From an uncultured Bacilli bacterium (GTDB taxonomy: Bacteria > Bacillota_I > Bacilli_A > RF39 > UBA660), in NCBI GenBank assembly GCA_947628105.1, contig CANQYN010000059.1:1-5685 (forward strand): a stretch of 5,685 nucleotides of DNA, in the 5' to 3' direction. The translations under genes were made by a program, and so were the position numbers. The notes under the pieces were generated by a model that did no database searches, had not been told where the DNA came from, and saw nothing but the letters and a program-made list of their open reading frames with translations. Of the stretch, positions 4,303-5,685 are shown one piece after another (the stretch's first letter is position 1; the number at the start of each line of letters is the position of its first letter).

Positions 4303-5685
4303 AAGAAAAAGAAATATTAATAACAAAGGATTAAAATTTAATTATTATAAAAAATATAAGGATATCAAAGAAACGATTGAAAAAAGATATAATATATTAA
4401 TAGCCCTTATTACGATACTAATATTTACGATGTTTATCAGCCTATTTAAAGTTCAAATAGTATTATCAGATCATTATCAAGAAGAAGTAGAAAAAGCAAG
4501 TATTAAAACTTATGAAGGAAAAAGTGCACCGCGAGGAAGAATTTATGATCGAAAGCATCGCCTTATTGTGGATAATAAGCCAATTAAAGTAATTTATTAT
4601 CAAAAAGAAGAAAATACTACTCCCCAAGAAGAAATTGAATTATCTTACGAATTAGCTCGAAAATTGAAAGTTTCTGATACTAAATTGACGGATCGTATGA
4701 TAAGAGAGTTTTGGTTGAGAAACAATCCTGAATTAGGAAAAAAGAAAATTACCAAAAAAGAATATGAACAGTTAGAGATGAGAAAGTTAAGCGCCAGTGA
4801 TATCGAGCAGATGAAATTGGAACGAATCACGGAAAAAGAATTAAAAGAATATAAAGCGTTAGATAAAGAAGCTGCCTATATTTATTATTTGATGAATAAA
4901 GGATATTCTTATTCGGAAAAGATTATAAAAAATGAAGGTGTTACCGACGAAGAATATGCTTATATAGCTTCTAAGGTAAGTGATTTAAAAGGCGTCAATG
5001 TTCGTCTTGATTGGGATAGAACGTATCCCTATAAAACAGTATTTCAATCTATTTTAGGAAGTGTTTCTACCAGTGAAACAGGAATACCATCAGAGAAAAA
5101 AGAAGAATATTTAAAAAAAGGATATAGTTTAGATGATAGAATTGGAACGAGTTATTTAGAATATCAATATGAAGATTATTTAAAGGGGACAAAAAATGTG
5201 TATCAGGCCCTTCCAACGGGAGAAGATATATTATTAAAGGAAGGAAAAAGAGGAAATGATCTTGTTTTAACAATTGATATTAAATTACAAGAAGAAATTG
5301 AAAAAATATTAGAAGAGCAATTACGATTAGCGAAACAGGAAAGTAATACAAAGTATTACAATCGTTCTTTTGTCGTTGTGACAAATCCTACTACGGGAGA
5401 AATTCTAGCAATGGCAGGGAAACAAATAAAAAAAGAAGGAAAAGATTATAAGATTTATGATTTTACTCCTGGTGTTGCGACTTCTCCTGTTACGGTGGGT
5501 TCTGTTATTAAAGGAGCATCTCATACGGTTGGTTATAATACAGGGGCTTTAAAAATTGGAGAACATCGTTATGATACTTGTGTAAAGTTAGCGGGAGCGC
5601 CACAAAAGTGTTCATGGAAATACTTAGGATACTTAGATGATATTACTGCTTTACAAGAGTCTTCAAACACATATCAATTTTATAC
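4271..5685 (+). CDS. pbpA: Class B penicillin-binding protein, PbpA/PbpH type (3' end outside window)
   Basis: This is a membrane-anchored peptidoglycan transpeptidase; relatives of this type work in cell-wall elongation. 471 codons are visible and the frame is still open at the window edge. A basic cytoplasmic tail (1-40) precedes one membrane helix (about 41-58). The pedestal begins with APRGRIYDR (86-94). RIGTSYLEYQYEDYLKG (290-306) is typical of PbpA, PbpH and PBP2b relatives. LTIDIKLQ (333-340) and NPTTGEILAMA (372-382) lead into the transpeptidase domain, with catalytic Ser411 in SVIK (411-414) and SSN (464-466). The KTG motif must lie beyond the window. The start is uncertain: ATG 4271 and ATG 4286 are both in frame and neither has a clear ribosome site. 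Both lie inside the end of sod (stop 4300-4302), so translation is probably coupled. In B. subtilis sodA, yqgE and pbpA are neighbours; the transporter gene yqgE is missing here. Class B is secure; the exact paralogue is less so. Confidence 0.94.
   Translation, partial: MLKNSMNKRFKRKRNINNKGLKFNYYKKYKDIKETIEKRYNILIALITILIFTMFISLFKVQIVLSDHYQEEVEKASIKTYEGKSAPRGRIYDRKHRLIVDNKPIKVIYYQKEENTTPQEEIELSYELARKLKVSDTKLTDRMIREFWLRNNPELGKKKITKKEYEQLEMRKLSASDIEQMKLERITEKELKEYKALDKEAAYIYYLMNKGYSYSEKIIKNEGVTDEEYAYIASKVSDLKGVNVRLDWDRTYPYKTVFQSILGSVSTSETGIPSEKKEEYLKKGYSLDDRIGTSYLEYQYEDYLKGTKNVYQALPTGEDILLKEGKRGNDLVLTIDIKLQEEIEKILEEQLRLAKQESNTKYYNRSFVVVTNPTTGEILAMAGKQIKKEGKDYKIYDFTPGVATSPVTVGSVIKGASHTVGYNTGALKIGEHRYDTCVKLAGAPQKCSWKYLGYLDDITALQESSNTYQFY

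Noticed and set aside
4420..4980. The long charged segment (about residues 110-240) of the penicillin-binding protein as a possible inserted domain
   Set aside because: PbpA/PbpH relatives carry a similar Lys/Glu-rich region in the N-terminal pedestal, so it appears to be normal for the type.
4645..5273. Two minus-strand open frames (61 and 68 codons) inside the penicillin-binding protein gene
   Set aside because: The plus-strand frame encodes a clear class B penicillin-binding protein throughout; these are shadows.
153..5685. Possible mycoplasma-type code (TGA read as Trp), suggested by the AT-richness and the absence of TGA stops
   Set aside because: All genes are intact under the standard code, Trp is encoded by TGG, and no in-frame TGA interrupts any conserved protein. 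Five plus-strand or minus-strand stops using TAA/TAG plus one TAG are too few to argue otherwise.

Overview
This AT-rich window looks like chromosomal DNA from an endospore-forming, low-GC Bacillota, most likely a Bacilli-type lineage. Four things point that way. There is a CotD-like spore coat gene. Shine-Dalgarno sites read GGAGG or AGGTGAT. The -10 boxes are perfect TATAAT. The gene set nfo, yqfT-like, sodA and pbpA matches, as I recall it, the neighbourhood yqfS-yqfT ... sodA-yqgE-pbpA of Bacillus subtilis. TGG codons encode Trp, no gene contains an in-frame TGA and CGN arginine codons are used freely, so the standard code is the simplest reading. No mobile element, CRISPR array, tRNA or rRNA is visible. 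I cannot name a genus.

Layout. Positions 1-135 hold no supportable gene. They carry a hairpin with a T-run that looks like the terminator of an upstream gene, followed directly by the ffh promoter. ffh (153-1460, SRP54 GTPase) is followed by a CotD-like Cys/His/Met-rich coat protein (1523-1789), which has its own sporulation-type -10 element and a very clear C(UUCG)G terminator. A second sigma-A-type promoter then drives an unrecognised 175-residue protein (1881-2408) whose Cys/His/Asp layout resembles the transglutaminase-like (papain-fold) superfamily. An AT-only hairpin and an extended -10 promoter lead into nfo (2474-3379, endonuclease IV). On the minus strand, overlapping the end of nfo by 10 bp, lies a small DUF2624/YqfT-like gene (3370-3630). 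It diverges from a Mn-type superoxide dismutase gene (3697-4302). Finally, a class B penicillin-binding protein gene of the PbpA/PbpH type (from 4271) overlaps the end of sod and runs off the window after its SxxK and SxN motifs.

How the genes fit together. These are mainly housekeeping genes (protein targeting, DNA repair, oxidative stress, wall elongation) with a spore coat gene placed directly after ffh. The units are short and tightly packed, with a terminator hairpin followed almost at once by the next promoter. I see no evidence for a new defence or mobile system. The most interesting items are the uncharacterised Cys-His-Asp protein, the reversed yqfT-like gene with an inverted repeat over its start, and the spore coat gene with its mother-cell-type promoter.
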